In this document: piece by piece, positions 54,607 through 63,628 of the stretch
How the letters are laid out: each line of letters opens with the position of its first letter
Numbering within the stretch: position 1 is the stretch's first letter
Source of the DNA: Agromyces ramosus
GTDB lineage: Bacteria; Actinomycetota; Actinomycetes; Actinomycetales; Microbacteriaceae
Assembly (NCBI RefSeq): GCF_030817175.1
Contig: NZ_JAUSYY010000001.1
Location: 2,294,001 to 2,358,000 of the forward strand
Length of the DNA: 64,000 bases
Direction: 5' to 3'
The notes under the pieces: model-generated
Told to the model about the DNA's origin: nothing
Database searches by the model: none
The model's input: the letters and a program-made list of their open reading frames with translations, nothing else
Program-made: the position numbers and the translations under genes

Positions 54607-54798
54607 ATGATTACACCCGGTGCAAGAACAGCGTGGCTCTTGATCTCGGTCATTGCGGCCATCGTCGCGATTGCCGCACTCGCCTTCGCTCTGGTTTTCG
54701 CGAGGCCCATAATCGCAGTGATCGTGGGAACCCCGGCGGTGCTGTGCTGGGCCGCGTACTTCTCCTTTTTTCGCTCGCCCCGGCAATCTCAAGAGTGA
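54607..54798 (+). CDS. small membrane protein, 63 aa
   Basis: Two transmembrane helices: AWLLISVIAAIVAIAALAFALVFA and IIAVIVGTPAVLCWAAYFSFF, ending RSPRQSQE. Leaderless box before the start. Unrecognised. The region that follows, 54799-55088, has lower GC than the rest of the window and no gene I can support. Confidence 0.6.
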   Translation: MITPGARTAWLLISVIAAIVAIAALAFALVFARPIIAVIVGTPAVLCWAAYFSFFRSPRQSQE

Positions 54799-55088
54799 AC
54801 AAGCATCCTTGGGTTTGGGGAACGCCCGCTGCACGATGCGTGGTACGCCGGTCAATGGCTGAAGGTCCCAGCCCTCCGAAGCGAGCCGAAGCGCGATCCC
54901 GTTCCGATGGCCGAGGCCGGTGACGAACGCAAGCGGTGAGGTCGCTGGAACAGTCTGACCCAGAGCATCGGTCGTACGCTGAGGAATCGAGAGCGCAGCC
55001 CAGTCTTTTCGAAGGGGTCACAAGCATCGTTTCTAACGCTGACCGTGTTCGAGGTCGTGCCACGCCCACCGAATGACGAGGGATCAAT

Positions 55089-55577
55089 CTACCCAGTCTT
55101 GACCGAGATGTTCTCGGTCAGGTCCGTGTAGACGTCGGTGGGCAGGGGGGTGCCATCGGGGTGCACGTGGTACTCATGGGAGCCCGGGCCGCCCTTCGCC
55201 GCGACCCAGCCGCCGCCGCTGCAAGCCGCCGACACACCATCGTCCCCGGGACCATCAACGAGCAGGCAGACGACCATCCCATCGGTGCCCCTCGCGAGGT
55301 AGAGGCGGTCGCCCTCGTACTCGGTGGCGAAGCGAAGGCTGTCGACGTCGACGCCGTGGAGCTCCTGATCGGCAAGATCGGACGGAGGCGCGTCCGCCGG
55401 CTCCGCCTCCCGGTCGAAGATCGCGTAGTGCTCACCGAAGGTGCAGCCGCTGAGCAGCACCACGATCGCGATCGATGCCGATGACGCCAAGAGCGCCCAT
55501 GCGCGCTGCCGACGAGTAGCCCGCCGCCCGCGTCGGCGGCTCATCACCGTGGTCGACTTGTCCTGCTGTCCGCTCAC
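55089..55577 (-). CDS. hypothetical lipoprotein
   Basis: A 162-aa protein from GTG 55577, which follows GAGGAGG. A basic N-terminus (SRRRGRRATRRQRAW) leads into ALLASSASIAIVVLLSGCTFGE, a signal peptide with lipobox LLSGC. The mature part has ADQELHGVDVDSLRFATEYEGDRLYLARGTDGMVVCLLV and a cysteine pair (VCLLV...AACSGGG), ending NISVKTG. Probably anchored on the outer face of the membrane. Not recognised further. Confidence 0.68.
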   Translation of the reverse strand: MSGQQDKSTTVMSRRRGRRATRRQRAWALLASSASIAIVVLLSGCTFGEHYAIFDREAEPADAPPSDLADQELHGVDVDSLRFATEYEGDRLYLARGTDGMVVCLLVDGPGDDGVSAACSGGGWVAAKGGPGSHEYHVHPDGTPLPTDVYTDLTENISVKTG

Positions 55578-56009
55578 GCGGCCTCCTCGTCGCCGTGGAG
55601 CCGCAGCGAGGTCGCCGTCGGTACTCCGTGCAAGGCACATGCTGGCGGGAAACGTCCAACGGGGCAAGGACCACCGACGAGTCATGCCGCGGCCCAAGGA
55701 CAGAGGTCGACCTGGAGGCGACGAACTCGTCGCTCGGCTTCGTTCGGCCTGGTCCGATGCTCAACACGATGTCACGTCGCGATATGCGGAACTTCGACGT
55801 CCCCGCTGTCGCGCAGCACCAGGCGCAAACCGACGACAGTTCTCGCAGCGGCCGCATCGTCAGCTCTCAGAGACACAACCGTGCGATCTGGGTCGAACTC
55901 GATCAGGAGCAAGACCGCCTCATGGGAGCACCATATTCGACGAGCGTGATACGGGCGAAGCCCGCTCAGGTCGATGGCATCCTCTCGTCGAGGAGTGCCA
56001 CCTCGGCGA
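55578..56009. other. 432-bp region without a supported gene
   Basis: Overlapping open frames exist on both strands but none has a ribosome-binding site, leaderless box and recognisable protein together. The most protein-like frame is on the minus strand (about 55772-55990, ending RTVVSLRADDAAAARTVVGLRLVLRDSGDVEVPHIAT), which has no clear start. It may be the remains of a gene. Confidence 0.5.
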
Positions 56010-56447
56010 TCAGTCGTGAGGTGGGCGACGCAGTCGCTTGACGTCGGTGCGCCGCTTCTTCGCTTCCAAGCGCCGTTCCTCGGCACCGCGACTCGGTCTC
56101 GTCGCTCGTCGTGACGGTGATGGCGGCCGCAGGGCGTCGGCCACGACGGCGGCGAGCCGTGCGCGCGCAGCATTTCTGTTGTGCAATTGCGAGCGGTGCT
56201 CGGACGCCGTGATCGTCAGTACTCCGTCGGCAAGGCGACTGCTCAGACGCTCGAGGAGTCGCTCCCGCTGGAGCGGAGAGAGGACGGCCGAGCCTGCAAC
56301 ATCCCACACGAGTTCCGCCCGGGAGTCGGCAGTGTTCACACCTTGCCCGCCTGGACCGGATGACCGCGAGAACCGCCAAGACAGCTCAGACTCGGGGATC
56401 GTGAGTGTCCGGTCGACCAGAAGACCGGGACGGTGGGCAGCGGGCAT
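56010..56447 (-). CDS. ArfB-like peptidyl-tRNA hydrolase / release factor-like protein
   Basis: A 145-aa protein. The release-factor GGQ motif is present: FSRSSGPGGQGVNTADSRAELVWDV. A basic C-terminal tail (AEERRLEAKKRRTDVKRLRRPPHD) fits the ArfB/ICT1 group, which frees stalled ribosomes by inserting the tail in the empty mRNA channel. No codon-recognition domain is present, so it is not a standard RF1/RF2. Confidence 0.9.
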   Translation of the reverse strand: MPAAHRPGLLVDRTLTIPESELSWRFSRSSGPGGQGVNTADSRAELVWDVAGSAVLSPLQRERLLERLSSRLADGVLTITASEHRSQLHNRNAARARLAAVVADALRPPSPSRRATRPSRGAEERRLEAKKRRTDVKRLRRPPHD

Positions 56448-56591
56448 GGATCCATCATCCTCTTACGACGATTGTTGACCAATCTCGCCGGATTGTTGAC
56501 CAATCTGCTCGAGCACCATAGGTTCCTTACTGACCGCGCAGATCCCGGAATCCACCGGAGCGGGGCGTTGTCCTCGGACGGAAGGACCCCA

Positions 56592-58493
56592 GTGAAATCC
56601 AGAATTCTCGCCTTTGCAGGCTCGGTGGCCATCGCGGCACCGCTGGCACTCGGCGCGGCGGGGGCGGCCAGCGCGGCCCCGACCGACAACCCACCGGTCA
56701 CGCTCGTCGACAACGCCACTGCCCCGATCTACGACTACGCCGGCGCCATTCGGGAGACGGTGTGGGTCACCACCCCCGACCTCGACGGTGACGGTGTCGA
56801 CGAGCGGATCGCAACCGACATCATCCGGCCCCGCGAGCTCGACGGCAACGCCCGGGTCCCGATCATCATGGACGCCAGCCCCTACTACCTGAGCTCCGGA
56901 CGGGGGAACGAGGCGGAGCGCAAGGTCTATGACGCCGACGGCAACCTCGTCAAGTTCCCGCTCTACTACGACAACTACTTCGTCCCCCGGGGCTACGCAT
57001 TCGTCGCCGTCGACATGGCCGGCACCGCCCGTTCGACCGGCTGCACCGACGAGGGCGGCCGGTCCGACATCGAGTCGGTCAAGGCCGTCGTCGAGTGGCT
57101 GGACGGCAAGGGGGTCGCCTATGACGCGAGCGGCTCGGTCGTCAGCGCAGACTGGAGCAACGGCAAGACCGGCATGATCGGAAAGTCCTATGACGGGACG
57201 TTGGCCAACGGTGTCGCTGCCACTGGCGTCGACGGCTTGAAGACGATCGTGCCGATCAGCGCGATCAGCTCGTGGTACGACTACAACCGCTGGCAGGGCG
57301 CGGTGAAGTCCATCAACTACCCGAGCAGCCTGTCCCGGTCGGTCGCGTCCAATCGGACTATCGAGACCGACTGCTCGGCGCGGCTGAACTGGATGAACGC
57401 CAACGACGGTGATGAGACCGGTGCCTACACCGACTTCTGGGCCGAGCGCGACTACCGTGAGGGCACGTACTACGACGTGTCCAAGGTCAAGGCCAGCGTG
57501 TTCATCATGCACGGACTGCAGGACAACAACGTCAAGACGATGAATGCCTCGAAGTGGTGGGATGACCTCGGCGAGCAGGGCGTCCTCCGCAAGATGTGGC
57601 TCACCCGCCTGGGGCACGTGGACCCCTTCGACTCCGAGCGCGCCCTGTGGGTCGAAACCCTCCACCGATGGTTCGACCACGAGCTCATGGACATCGACAA
57701 CGGCATCGACCATGAGCCCGCCGTGAGCGTCGAGACCGCGCCGAACCAGTGGGAGCAGTCGCAGAGCTGGCCGATCTCGTCGGCCCGAACCCAGACGCTG
57801 AACCTGCACTCCGACGGCACGCTGATGCTTGGCAGGCAGGACCGCTCCACCGCCAGCTACATCAACTCCACGGCGCTGAGCGAGGCGAACGCAGTCAGGA
57901 TCGGCGACAACCCCAACCGGCTGCAGTTCCTCACGGGCACGACCAAGCACGACGTCCGGATCTCGGGCACGCCGACCCTCGACCTCGACGTCACGCACAC
58001 CGCCCCGGTCGGGCAGGTGTCGGTCATGCTCGTCGACTACGGCGTGATGGATCGCATCAGCGCGTCTGGTGACGGTGCGCAAACGCTGAGCACGGAGTCC
58101 TGCTGGGGCCCGGCGACCGCAACCGACGACGCCTGCTACAACGAGGTCGGCAAGCGCATCGCGAGCACCGAACTGCAGGTGCTCGCCCGGGGCTGGGCCC
58201 GCCTTGACGGGGCCGGCAACCACAAGGTCACCGTCGAGCTGGCTGCCAACGACGTCGTCGTGCCAGCAGGTCACCAGCTCGGCCTCGTGGTTAGCGGCAG
58301 CCGTAACGGTGTCCTGGCCGTCGACACCGCGGCGACCACCTACACGGTCAGCCTGAGCGGTTCGAAGCTGAACCTTCCTGTCTCGGGTCCGATGGCCGGC
58401 TTCGGCCCGGGTCACCTGACCGCGAAGGACACCGAGCACCTGAGCCCGGGTACCCTGCCCAACCTCGACGAAACGGTGTGGCCCGGCAACTGA
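56592..58493 (+). CDS. secreted S15-family Xaa-Pro dipeptidyl-peptidase / CocE-like hydrolase
   Basis: A 633-aa secreted alpha/beta hydrolase. GTG 56592 begins a signal peptide ILAFAGSVAIAAPLALGAAGAASAAP. The S15 fold follows: ATDIIRPREL, VPIIMDASPYYLS, YAFVAVDMAGTARSTGC, nucleophile Ser 199 in MIGKSYDGTLANG, Asp 311 in MHGLQDNNVKTM, His 342 in RLGHVDPFD. A C-terminal jelly-roll domain ends the protein. It probably cleaves X-Pro dipeptides or esters outside the cell. It lacks the family octamer typical of the rest of the window, consistent with transfer from another actinobacterium. Confidence 0.9.
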   Translation: MKSRILAFAGSVAIAAPLALGAAGAASAAPTDNPPVTLVDNATAPIYDYAGAIRETVWVTTPDLDGDGVDERIATDIIRPRELDGNARVPIIMDASPYYLSSGRGNEAERKVYDADGNLVKFPLYYDNYFVPRGYAFVAVDMAGTARSTGCTDEGGRSDIESVKAVVEWLDGKGVAYDASGSVVSADWSNGKTGMIGKSYDGTLANGVAATGVDGLKTIVPISAISSWYDYNRWQGAVKSINYPSSLSRSVASNRTIETDCSARLNWMNANDGDETGAYTDFWAERDYREGTYYDVSKVKASVFIMHGLQDNNVKTMNASKWWDDLGEQGVLRKMWLTRLGHVDPFDSERALWVETLHRWFDHELMDIDNGIDHEPAVSVETAPNQWEQSQSWPISSARTQTLNLHSDGTLMLGRQDRSTASYINSTALSEANAVRIGDNPNRLQFLTGTTKHDVRISGTPTLDLDVTHTAPVGQVSVMLVDYGVMDRISASGDGAQTLSTESCWGPATATDDACYNEVGKRIASTELQVLARGWARLDGAGNHKVTVELAANDVVVPAGHQLGLVVSGSRNGVLAVDTAATTYTVSLSGSKLNLPVSGPMAGFGPGHLTAKDTEHLSPGTLPNLDETVWPGN

Positions 58494-58550
58494 CACTGGC
58501 GGGCAGGCGCCCCGCCACGCGCCCGGCGACCGGGCACCGCTCAGCGAGTT

Positions 58551-58582
58551 CAGCGGCATACGGCCAGTTCCGTATGCCGCTG
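58551..58582. terminator. 13-bp hairpin between convergent genes
   Basis: CAGCGGCATACGG / CCGTATGCCGCTG pair perfectly around CCAGTT, 57 bp after the S15 stop and 15 bp before the end of the opposite gene. A strong bidirectional stem-only terminator. Confidence 0.75.
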
Positions 58583-58597
58583 GGCTCGCTGCCGACT

Positions 58598-59269
58598 TCA
58601 GACACGCAGGGCGGCGGGGACATCCGCCGCCTCACCCGACGCGCCCACAAAGCGCGCCGTGTCCGACACGGCGGCGGTGAGCAGGGCGACGAGTCGATCG
58701 TCGGGATCCCCGACGCACGCCCGCGCGATCCCATCGACGGCGCCGGTCACGATGTCCCGGCACTGCCGCACGGTCATGCCCGGGCGGCCCGGGCCGACTT
58801 CCTCGATGAACTGGACGGCCCAGGCATCGGCGGCGGGGGCGGCGCGGAGGGCGGCCTCTGCGAGTTCGCGCGCGTGCACGGAGAGCTCGTCTTCGCGTTC
58901 CGCGAGGACCGTGAGGGCGACGCGGAGCCCCACAGCCTGCGAACGCTGGCGTTCCTCAGCGGCGAGAGGGAGGGCCGCGTCGGCGGCTCGCACGGCGAGC
59001 AGGACGTCGAGCCGCGGGTCGTCGCTCGTGAGGCCGATGACCGTCGGGATGAGCGGTGCGAGTCGGGCGCGACCGGCATCGCTCGTCAGGTCGTTCACCA
59101 TCCGTGCGAGATGTGCGAGGGTGCCCTGGGTGCATGCGGGGTGGTCGCTCCAGCGCTCGCCCGCGAGGTACGACGCGAACTCCATGAAGCAGGCCCCGCG
59201 GCGTGGCGAGCGGTGCCGGCCGGGGGACAGAATCGGCATGACGTCTGGGTACGCCATCGCGTCGCGCAT
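58598..59269 (-). CDS. conserved hypothetical protein, 223 aa
   Basis: A soluble, Ala-rich, mostly helical protein from ATG 59269 after GGAGGTTCC. Features: FMEFASYLAGERWSDHPACTQGTLAHLARMVNDLTSDAGRARLAPLIPTVIGLTSDDPRLDVLLAVRAA. Similar short proteins occur in Actinobacteria but I know no function. It converges on the S15 gene. Confidence 0.7.
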   Translation of the reverse strand: MRDAMAYPDVMPILSPGRHRSPRRGACFMEFASYLAGERWSDHPACTQGTLAHLARMVNDLTSDAGRARLAPLIPTVIGLTSDDPRLDVLLAVRAADAALPLAAEERQRSQAVGLRVALTVLAEREDELSVHARELAEAALRAAPAADAWAVQFIEEVGPGRPGMTVRQCRDIVTGAVDGIARACVGDPDDRLVALLTAAVSDTARFVGASGEAADVPAALRV

Positions 59270-59416
59270 GGAACCTCCTCGCTCCTTCCACTTTGCGCCT
59301 GCCGCAGCCGCGATTCAAGTACCACGGCCGGATGTCCCTGAGACGCGCAACGGGGGCCTCTCCGCGATGCACGTTCCGATATCGTTGGTCCGCATCACGA
59401 CCCGGAGGAGCAGCGC

Positions 59417-59695
59417 ATGAAGATCGGCCTCGCAGCGATCATCATCGGGGCAGGGGCCCTCGCCGTTCTCGGGCTCGTCCTCATGCTGCTTCCGGGTCCG
59501 ACTGATTCGTTCGGATGGTTCGCATATCAACCGGTGGGTGACTTCGGCTTCGTCGGCGGCGCGCCGCTCGTGCCCGCCTCGCGCCTCTGGGGCCTCGGTG
59601 TGCTTGCCGTTGCGGCAGCCATCGGCGCCTTCGTGGCGGGGTGGGTCCTCGGGAAGGGGCGGGGACGCCAAGAGCGCGAGCCGCGCTCGTCGTAG
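59417..59695 (+). CDS. small membrane protein, 92 aa
   Basis: Two helices (IGLAAIIIGAGALAVLGLVLMLLPG and LWGLGVLAVAAAIGAFVAGWVLG) joined by a loop with DSFGWFAYQPVGDFGFVGG. Basic tail. The ATG follows GGAGGAGCAGC. Unrecognised. Confidence 0.65.
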   Translation: MKIGLAAIIIGAGALAVLGLVLMLLPGPTDSFGWFAYQPVGDFGFVGGAPLVPASRLWGLGVLAVAAAIGAFVAGWVLGKGRGRQEREPRSS

Positions 59696-59816
59696 ACCGC
59701 GAACCCGGCAACGACGCACGATCGGGGCAGTCGTCGAACGCACCTGGCTGGTCTACGGTGGAGAGACTGCGCGTCAACGGAGATGCCCGCTTCATCCGTC
59801 GCACGAAGGGGCCATC

Positions 59817-60464
59817 TTGATCTCGCTTGCCGCTGCCTTGGGCATCGCCCTGGTCGAGCTGGGGATGGCCCTCACCCCCGGGCCCAACATGGTCTACCTG
59901 GTGTCGCGCAGTGTGAGCCAGGGGTGGCGCGCCGGCATGGTGTCGATGGCCGGCACCGCAGTGGGGTTCGTGGTCTACATGACGATGGCGAACCTCGGGC
60001 TCGCCGCGGTGTTCATCGTGGTTCCCTGGCTCTACACCGCGCTCAAGGTGGCCGGTGCGATCTACTTGCTGTGGCTGGCGTACAAGACCCTCCGCCCGGG
60101 CGGCATGGCGCTGTTCGAGACCCGCGACCTTCCCCGAGATTCCGCCGGCAAGCTCTTTCGCATGGGGCTCGTGACGAACCTGCTGAATCCGAAGGCGGCG
60201 CTCATGTACCTGGCGCTGATCCCCCAGTTCGTGGATCAAGCCGCCGGCAACGTGGTCGCCCAGGGGTTCCAGCTGGGAGCCATCCAGATCGTCGTGGCCA
60301 TGCTCGTGAATGGCGCGATCATCCTCGCTGCGGGGTCGATCGCGGTCTTTCTGCAGCGGAAGCCCACGTGGATCCGCTGGCAGCGGTGGGTCACCGGGAC
60401 CCTTCTCGGCGCGGTGGGCGTGAAGCTGGCACTTGATGCGCCGGCGCCCCCGGCGGCCGCGTAG
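59817..60464 (+). CDS. LysE family amino-acid exporter
   Basis: A 215-aa membrane protein with six helices. MALTPGPNMVYLVSRSVSQGWRAG is the conserved LysE/RhtB motif near residue 17, and NLLNPKAALMYLALIPQFV is the second. No ATG lies near the conserved start, so TTG 59817, preceded by AAGGGG, is used. It probably exports an amino acid or derivative. No LysR-type regulator is adjacent; the AraC-type gene follows. Confidence 0.85.
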   Translation: MISLAAALGIALVELGMALTPGPNMVYLVSRSVSQGWRAGMVSMAGTAVGFVVYMTMANLGLAAVFIVVPWLYTALKVAGAIYLLWLAYKTLRPGGMALFETRDLPRDSAGKLFRMGLVTNLLNPKAALMYLALIPQFVDQAAGNVVAQGFQLGAIQIVVAMLVNGAIILAAGSIAVFLQRKPTWIRWQRWVTGTLLGAVGVKLALDAPAPPAAA

Positions 60465-60571
60465 CTGCCGAGGAGGCCGGCGCGCCCGAACTGCAATGCG
60501 ATTGAATCGGACCGCGATAGTCGGGTCCGGGCGGTGGTGGATGAGCAGGCTTGAGTTCGGAAGGGGGAACC

Positions 60572-61438
60572 GTGATCGCAGTTCTCAACCGGCTCGTCGA
60601 GTTCCTCGAGGGGCACCTCACCGAGGAGATCGACATCGCCGGCCTGTCGAGCAGTCTCGGCACGACGGAGTACCACCTCCGCCGGATGTTCTCGTCGCTG
60701 GCCGGCATGCCGTTGTCCGAGTACATCCGGCGACGCCGCATGGCCGTCGCCGCGGCCGACGTCCTCGGTGACGGTGACCTGTTGGGAATTGCGGTGCGGT
60801 ACGGCTACGGCTCCACCGAGGCGTTCAGCCGAGCGTTCCGATCGGTGCACGGCGTCAGCCCTGGTGACGTGCGCCGAAACGGCGGTCCCCTTCGTACGCA
60901 ACCGCAGCTCAGGTTCCGCCTGACCGTAGAAGGGAACACCACCATGGACACCCGCATCGCCGATCGACCGACGTTCCGGCTCGTCGGCCATTCGACCCGC
61001 GTGCCGCTCATCCACCACGGCGCCAATCCCCACATCGAGGCCCACATCGCCTCGCTGCCTCACGCCGAGCACGTTCGCCTCAAGGGATTGAGCGACACCG
61101 AGCCGGCCGGACTCCTCCAGGTGAGTGCCGACGTCGACCCCGACTACACGGAGGGCAGCGAGCTGACCTATCTCCACGGCGTCGCCGTCACCGAGTCGAC
61201 GCCGGTGCCAGACGACCTCGACGCGATCGAGGTTCCGGCCGGCGCCTGGGCGGTGTTCCACACGTCGGGCCCGTACCCGGCGGTCTTGCAGTCCACGTGG
61301 GCCGCGACCGCCACCGACTGGTTCCCCTCCAATCCCTGGCGGCTGAGGCCGGGCCCCTCGATCGTGGCCGTGCTCGACCGCGCCGCCGACTTCAGCACGG
61401 CGACCTGCGAGCTGTGGCTCCCGGTGGAACGCAGCTAG
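60572..61438 (+). CDS. AraC family regulator with GyrI-like effector domain
   Basis: A 288-aa protein. An N-terminal AraC double helix-turn-helix (LSSSLGTTEYHLRRMFSSLAGMPLSEYIRRRRMAVAA and IAVRYGYGSTEAFSRAFRSVHGVSPGDVRR) is followed by a GyrI-like/SOUL-type small-molecule binding domain (PTFRLVGHSTRVPLIHHGANPHIEAHI...GVAVTESTPVPDDLDAIEVPAGAWAVFHTSGPYPAVLQSTW). Domain order as in Rob/BmrR-type regulators. GTG 60572 follows AAGGGGGAA. Last gene of the interrupting stretch. Confidence 0.9.
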   Translation: MIAVLNRLVEFLEGHLTEEIDIAGLSSSLGTTEYHLRRMFSSLAGMPLSEYIRRRRMAVAAADVLGDGDLLGIAVRYGYGSTEAFSRAFRSVHGVSPGDVRRNGGPLRTQPQLRFRLTVEGNTTMDTRIADRPTFRLVGHSTRVPLIHHGANPHIEAHIASLPHAEHVRLKGLSDTEPAGLLQVSADVDPDYTEGSELTYLHGVAVTESTPVPDDLDAIEVPAGAWAVFHTSGPYPAVLQSTWAATATDWFPSNPWRLRPGPSIVAVLDRAADFSTATCELWLPVERS

Positions 61439-61510
61439 CCACCGCCGGGCCGGCGACCGCGGGGCTGCACCTGCCCGATCGCGCACGCCACGCTACCCGC
61501 CCGCACGCAC

Positions 61511-61524
61511 CGAAAGACTGCGCG
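61511..61524 (+). promoter_or_regulatory. motif shared with the CIS secreted-protein promoter region
   Basis: CGAAAGACTGCGCG, starting 69 bp before the sheath ATG. Counterpart of 45165-45178. The family octamer reappears just after it (GGCATCCG near 61530), marking a return to resident DNA. Confidence 0.4.
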
Positions 61525-61579
61525 GCGAGGCATCCGCTCGCCGACGCTGGAAGCACGCAATCCAGCGAAGGAGTCCGGG

Positions 61580-63136
61580 ATGCCCACCTACCTTTCACCC
61601 GGTGTGTACGTGCAGGAGATCGACGCGGCGACGCGGCCGATCGAAGGCGTCGGCACCGCGGTCGCCGCATTCATCGGCATAGCGCCGAAGGGGCCGGAGA
61701 ACACGCCGACGCTCGTCTCGAACTGGACCCAGTTCGTCGACCAGTTCGGCGGGCTGTATCCGGGCGCCTACCTCGCGTACTCGGTCTACGGGTACTTCCT
61801 CAACGGCGGCGGCAACTGCTACGTCGTGCGCATCGGCACCGCGGCCGTGAGCGGCCGGAGCCTCAAGCGCGACCAGAAGCAGCTCGCGGGCGGTCCGCAG
61901 ACGGCGAAGATCGGTCCGTACGTCTTCACGGCGAAGAACGCGTCGCCGAACGCGAAGCCGATCAAGGTCGAGATCGACGACCCGGGTGGCGAGTCGCCCG
62001 AGGAGGGCGCCTTCAAGGTCGCCATCACGATCGAGGGAAAGGCACCCGAGGTCTTCGACAACGTGTCGCCGAAGGCGAGCAGTCCCACGTACATCGCCAC
62101 CAAGCTCGCCGAGTCCAAGCTCGTGACGGTCACGGTCGACGAGGCGGCCGGGGCCGTGAAGCCGCGCAACGGCTCGTTCGACCTCGTGGTTCCGGAGCCC
62201 GTGGAAGAGCCGATCGTGCTCGACAACATCGGGGCGGCGAACTACATCGGCAGCCCAGCCGACCGCACCGGGTTCAGCGGCCTCGAGGAGATCGAGGACG
62301 TCACGATGGTGGCGGTGCCCGACCTCATGGCCGCCTTCGAACAGGGCGCCGTCGACCTCGAGACGGTCAAGGCCGTGCAGCTCGCGGTCATCGCGCACTG
62401 CGAGCTCATGGGTGATCGTGTCGCGATCCTCGACCCGCCGCCGCAGCTCTCCGCGCAGGAGGCGGGGGAGTGGCGCCGCACCGGCGCCGGCTACGACTCG
62501 AAGTTCGCGACCCTCTACTACCCGTGGATCAAGGTGCTCGACCCCGTGTCGGGAACGAACCGGTTCATGCCGCCGTCGGGGCACATCGCCGGCGTGTGGG
62601 CGCGCAACGACAACGAGCGTGGCGTGCACAAGGCTCCCGCGAACGAGGTCATCCGCGGCGTCGTCGAGCTGCAGACGCAGCTCACCCGCATCGAGCAGGA
62701 GACCCTCAATCCGATCGGTGTGAACGCCCTGCGCACGTTCCCGGGGCGCGGCATCCGCGTCTGGGGTGCCCGCACGCTCTCGAGCGATCCGGCCTGGCGT
62801 TACGTCAACATCCGGCGGCTGTTCAACTACCTCGAGAAGTCGATCCTCAACGCGACGCAGTTCGCCGTGTTCGAACCGAACGACCCGGCGCTCTGGGGCA
62901 AGCTCAGCCGTTCGATCTCGAGCTTCCTCATCGGCGAGTGGCGCAAGGGCGCCCTCTTCGGCCGCACGCCCGACGAGGCCTTCTACGTGAAGTGCGACGC
63001 CGAGACGAACCCGGCCGACGTGATCGACTCGGGCCAGGTGGTCTGCCAGATCGGCGTCGCCCCGGTGAAGCCGGCCGAGTTCGTGGTGTTCCAGCTCTCG
63101 CAGTTCTCGGGAGGCACGAGCCTCGTCAGCGAATAG
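61580..63136 (+). CDS. CIS sheath protein
   Basis: A 518-aa tail-sheath protein. MPTYLSPGVYVQEIDAATRPIEGVGTAVAAFIGIAPKGPENTPTLVSNWTQFVDQFGG...LAYSVYGYFLNGGGNCYVVRI is the classic phage/CIS sheath start. The C-terminal part VWGARTLSSDPAWRYVNIRRLFNYLEKSILNATQFAVFEPNDPALWGKL and FYVKCDAETNPADVIDSGQVVCQIGVAPVKPAEFVVFQLSQF is the conserved inner domain that binds the tube. A GAAGGAGT ribosome-binding site precedes the ATG. First structural gene of the right CIS segment. Several hundred bp upstream belong to the foreign insert. Confidence 0.95.
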   Translation: MPTYLSPGVYVQEIDAATRPIEGVGTAVAAFIGIAPKGPENTPTLVSNWTQFVDQFGGLYPGAYLAYSVYGYFLNGGGNCYVVRIGTAAVSGRSLKRDQKQLAGGPQTAKIGPYVFTAKNASPNAKPIKVEIDDPGGESPEEGAFKVAITIEGKAPEVFDNVSPKASSPTYIATKLAESKLVTVTVDEAAGAVKPRNGSFDLVVPEPVEEPIVLDNIGAANYIGSPADRTGFSGLEEIEDVTMVAVPDLMAAFEQGAVDLETVKAVQLAVIAHCELMGDRVAILDPPPQLSAQEAGEWRRTGAGYDSKFATLYYPWIKVLDPVSGTNRFMPPSGHIAGVWARNDNERGVHKAPANEVIRGVVELQTQLTRIEQETLNPIGVNALRTFPGRGIRVWGARTLSSDPAWRYVNIRRLFNYLEKSILNATQFAVFEPNDPALWGKLSRSISSFLIGEWRKGALFGRTPDEAFYVKCDAETNPADVIDSGQVVCQIGVAPVKPAEFVVFQLSQFSGGTSLVSE

Positions 63137-63184
63137 CGAACCCACCACCACCGAGCCGCAGGGCACCCATACGAGGAGGACATC

Positions 63185-63628
63185 ATGCCACTGGATCCAT
63201 TCGACTCAGCACCGGCGAACGCGTTCATCGTCACGATCGACGGCATCGAGATCCCGAAGGTCGTCGAGGTCTCGGGGCTGAAGAACGAGGTCGACAAGAT
63301 CGAGCTCAAGCAGCAGACGAGCGACGGCAAGTACATCGTGCGCCAGCTGATCGGGCGCGCCAAGCCGGGGGAGTTCACCGTCACGCGCGGCCTCACCGAC
63401 TCGAAGACCGTCACCGACTGGCTGAAGGTCGTCATGGAGGGCGACGTCGCCGGAGCGCGCAAGACCGCGTCGGTGGCGCTGCTCGACTACAAGGGCGAGA
63501 CCATCAAGACGTACGAGTTCATGAACTGCTGGGTGCGCAGCGTCGAGCTGAACTCGCTGAAGGCGGGCGCGGCCGAGCAGGCCACCGAGAAGTTCGTCGT
63601 CTGCTTCGACGAGTCGACGGTGAAGTGA
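63185..63628 (+). CDS. CIS inner tube protein
   Basis: A 147-aa Hcp/gp19-like tube protein. LDPFDSAPANAFIVTIDGIEIPKVVEVSGLKNEVDKIELKQQTSDGKYIVRQLIGRAKPGEFTVTRGL and VTDWLKVVMEGDVAGARKTASVALLDYKGETIKTYEFMNCWVRSVELNSLKAGAAEQATEKFVVCFD match the eCIS tube family. 48 bp after the sheath with AGGAGGA before the ATG. Its stop overlaps the next ATG. Confidence 0.95.
   Translation: MPLDPFDSAPANAFIVTIDGIEIPKVVEVSGLKNEVDKIELKQQTSDGKYIVRQLIGRAKPGEFTVTRGLTDSKTVTDWLKVVMEGDVAGARKTASVALLDYKGETIKTYEFMNCWVRSVELNSLKAGAAEQATEKFVVCFDESTVK

Noticed and set aside
55595..56041. Plus-strand 148-codon frame in the gap before the ArfB-like gene
   Set aside because: No ribosome-binding site or leaderless box, mixed codon use and no recognisable protein. 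It also runs antisense into the ArfB-like gene.
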